Positions 5,891-7,044 of a DNA stretch of 7,044 nucleotides are shown here, piece by piece (the stretch's first letter is position 1; every line of letters begins with the position of its first letter). The position numbers and the translations under genes are program-made. Under the pieces are notes generated by a model. The model was not told the DNA's origin and ran no database searches. It was given only the letters and a program-made list of their open reading frames with translations. Source of the DNA: JBFMHD01 sp040752395 [NCBI: Candidatus Hydrogenedentota bacterium] (lineage in GTDB: Bacteria; JBFMHD01); the NCBI GenBank assembly GCA_040752395.1, contig JBFMHD010000144.1, positions 1-7,044 of the forward strand. The letters are read 5' to 3'.

Positions 5891-6963
5891 AGATAATATA
5901 CCTCTTTAGGGATGGCATATAACACTGTTTCTATCTGTATAGGCGAGTAATGTCCAATGCGGAGAATATAATCCTGTAATAGTTCAGATAGTTTAAGTGG
6001 TATTACATACATATCTTCTTTACTGTGATATATACAAACTGCCAGTTGTGGACGCTGCTCAGTTAATGTTTTATACGAACCTTCAATCACTTGGCGTTCA
6101 GCACCCTCAGTATCAATTTTTATAAAATCAATCTTTATCCCTTCTTTTCTAACGAATTCATCTAATGTTATTGTTTCTATATCGATTGTTTTTTGTGAAG
6201 GGATCGACTCTTCTACTATCTTGGATACCATATATCCTACTGCTAACTTCATATTTTTAGATTCATTCCATAATGCAAGAGGGTATACCTTTACGTTGTC
6301 AAGAACTGATAATTCAGAATAAAACTTACCTGCTTTATACATATCAAAATGAGGTTCGAATCCATAAATGTATTTTATATTGGGTAACTTATCTAAAAAT
6401 TTCATTATCTCCAACCCATCTCCAACACCTGCATCAATTATTGTATGTATAGTCCGGGCATTGATAAATTCCATATATTGTTTTGGATCATTCCAACTAT
6501 ATAGCTTAAAAAACATTGATTTATCACTACAAATTCTACGATGGTTCATTAACATCTCATATAACTGCTTATCTGAATTATCGAGTAGAATGTCTTTTAC
6601 TTTTTTAATATAGGTACTGACTTTCTTGAATTCTTCCTCAGTATAGCTATCAAAGAAAGTAGGATTAACAACATTATAATTATTAATATTGTGTTTATCG
6701 AGGTTTGCTGCGATTTGCCAGAATTCAAATGATGTTATTAAAATACGGTCGATCTCACTTTTTCTATTATGAAGTTCTGTAAAAGAGACAATTTCTTTTC
6801 CACAGAATGTACCCTTTTTATAGGTATCTACAAAGTAAATCACATTAACATCAGGACGATATTGCTTGAGTATATCCAGAAATATTTTACCTACACCGCC
6901 AGCACCATACAGACAAATCCTATCATTTTTTGTCAACTCATTCAGTGAATTCAAAAAATTCAT
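5887..6963 (-). CDS. FkbM-family SAM-dependent methyltransferase with N-terminal Rossmann-like domain
   Basis: Complete 358-residue protein. Residues 14-105 look like a nucleotide-binding Rossmann fold: a glycine-rich LYGAGGVGK loop (18-26), then a second strand VIYFVD (41-46), and KKGTFCGKEIVSFTEL (49-64), as in N-terminal domains of polysaccharide-biosynthesis proteins. Residues 172-350 carry the FkbM (Methyltransf_21) signature: SAM-binding IIDAGVGDG (175-183), the acidic GFEP (201-204), TLDEF (266-270), DFIKIDTEGAE (279-289) and the late P-x-LAVCIYH (305-313). FkbM enzymes are known for O-methylation of sugars or polyketide hydroxyls; the substrate here is unknown. Residues 106-171 form a mostly helical connector. 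The ATG lies 2 nt after the previous gene's stop, with only a weak GAAAG (6971-6975) upstream. Its TGA is shared with the CTG start of the giant protein, so the two are likely co-expressed. Being next to a secreted protein suggests surface-glycan modification, but that is inference. Confidence 0.92.
   Translation of the reverse strand: MNFLNSLNELTKNDRICLYGAGGVGKIFLDILKQYRPDVNVIYFVDTYKKGTFCGKEIVSFTELHNRKSEIDRILITSFEFWQIAANLDKHNINNYNVVNPTFFDSYTEEEFKKVSTYIKKVKDILLDNSDKQLYEMLMNHRRICSDKSMFFKLYSWNDPKQYMEFINARTIHTIIDAGVGDGLEIMKFLDKLPNIKYIYGFEPHFDMYKAGKFYSELSVLDNVKVYPLALWNESKNMKLAVGYMVSKIVEESIPSQKTIDIETITLDEFVRKEGIKIDFIKIDTEGAERQVIEGSYKTLTEQRPQLAVCIYHSKEDMYVIPLKLSELLQDYILRIGHYSPIQIETVLYAIPKEVYYL
5901..5907 (-). 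promoter_or_regulatory. Ribosome-binding site for the giant protein
   Basis: AAAGAGG on the minus strand, inside the last codons of the methyltransferase gene. Ten nucleotides separate it from the CTG at 5888-5890. That is slightly long, but the only other candidate start codon in frame between the TAA at 5906-5908 and the CTG is an ATA just 1 nt away, too close to use. The site supports initiation at CTG rather than at the ATG 48 nt further in, which has no comparable purine-rich motif just upstream. Confidence 0.65.
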
Positions 6964-6965
6964 AT

Positions 6966-7044
6966 TTACGCTTTCATCTGTGCTAATGCTACTCTTTCAG
7001 CCATAGCACTCACTCTCTCGAGTATCGCACTTATCTTGGTCATA
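6966..7044 (-). CDS. C-terminal end of an unidentified gene
   Basis: A minus-strand frame is open from the right edge to a TAA at 6966-6968. The visible 25 residues begin with an ATG at 7041-7043 (MTKISAILERV...) and end in ...LAQMKA. They look like one amphipathic, Ala/Arg/Glu/Met-containing helix. The frame has no stop before the edge, so this is most simply the tail of a longer protein, though a 25-residue peptide starting at that ATG cannot be excluded. The stop lies 2 nt before the methyltransferase ATG, which puts this gene in the same operon. There is too little sequence to assign a family. Confidence 0.6.
   Translation of the reverse strand, partial: MTKISAILERVSAMAERVALAQMKA

Noticed and set aside
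5887-5910. Methyltransferase and giant protein as one fused gene by stop read-through or frameshift
   Set aside because: They are in different frames, each has its own start context, and the signal peptide at the junction fits a separate exported protein.
6368-6613. Plus-strand open frame of 81 codons inside the methyltransferase gene
   Set aside because: Antisense to the well-supported FkbM coding sequence, including its SAM-binding motif.
1-7044. CRISPR, tRNA, rRNA, insertion sequence, phage or toxin-antitoxin elements
   Set aside because: No direct-repeat/spacer spacing, cloverleaf, transposase or inverted-repeat ends were seen. The window is almost entirely coding on one strand.

Overview
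The window is A+T-rich bacterial DNA with no close match that I can name. All coding is on the minus strand, so the genes read from the right edge to the left. Three genes are packed with almost no spacing: the last 25 codons of an unidentified gene (6966-7044), a complete 358-residue FkbM-family methyltransferase (5887-6963), and the first 1963 codons of a giant secreted protein (1-5890) that runs off the left edge. The first junction is a 2-nt gap. The second is a 4-nt CTGA overlap. This is the layout of one co-transcribed, translationally coupled unit. No promoter, terminator, RNA gene, insertion sequence or CRISPR array is visible. No stretch over 300 bases lacks a gene.

The giant protein fills 84% of the window. 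I translated it by hand through all 1963 codons with no stop or frameshift, and the residue count agrees with the coordinates. From the N-terminus it has: a Sec signal peptide (1-26); a duplicated Trp/Tyr-rich module of about 187 residues that I do not recognise (about 73-453); two tandem modules 99 residues apart ending in a G-x-G-R-F-x-W-E / G-E-T-x-x-I-D pattern (458-656); two CARDB/NEW3-like beta-sandwich stretches (659-870); a 'WYC..N' domain carrying a 'YLNG' motif (885-1010); a proline-rich linker (1014-1034); an Asp-rich YDDG..SDG..NDG domain (1077-1172); a fibronectin-III-like domain (1176-1260); and an Ig-like array whose units start at x-P-P boundaries and end in D-x-x-G-N motifs, several of OmpL47 type (1277 to the left edge). 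No enzymatic domain is visible in this part. It looks like a cell-surface or extracellular binding or structural protein; its C-terminal anchor or sorting signal would lie beyond the left edge.

The methyltransferase has an N-terminal Rossmann-like domain of the kind found in polysaccharide-biosynthesis proteins, followed by an FkbM domain, so glycan or natural-product O-methylation is its likely chemistry. A functional link between it and the giant protein is inferred only from gene order and coupling.

The organism is probably an uncultivated bacterium of the type that carries giant mosaic Ig-repeat proteins (for example WOR-3, Cloacimonadota or Omnitrophota-like lineages). That is a guess from protein style, A+T richness and frequent ATA and AGA codons, not a demonstrated assignment.
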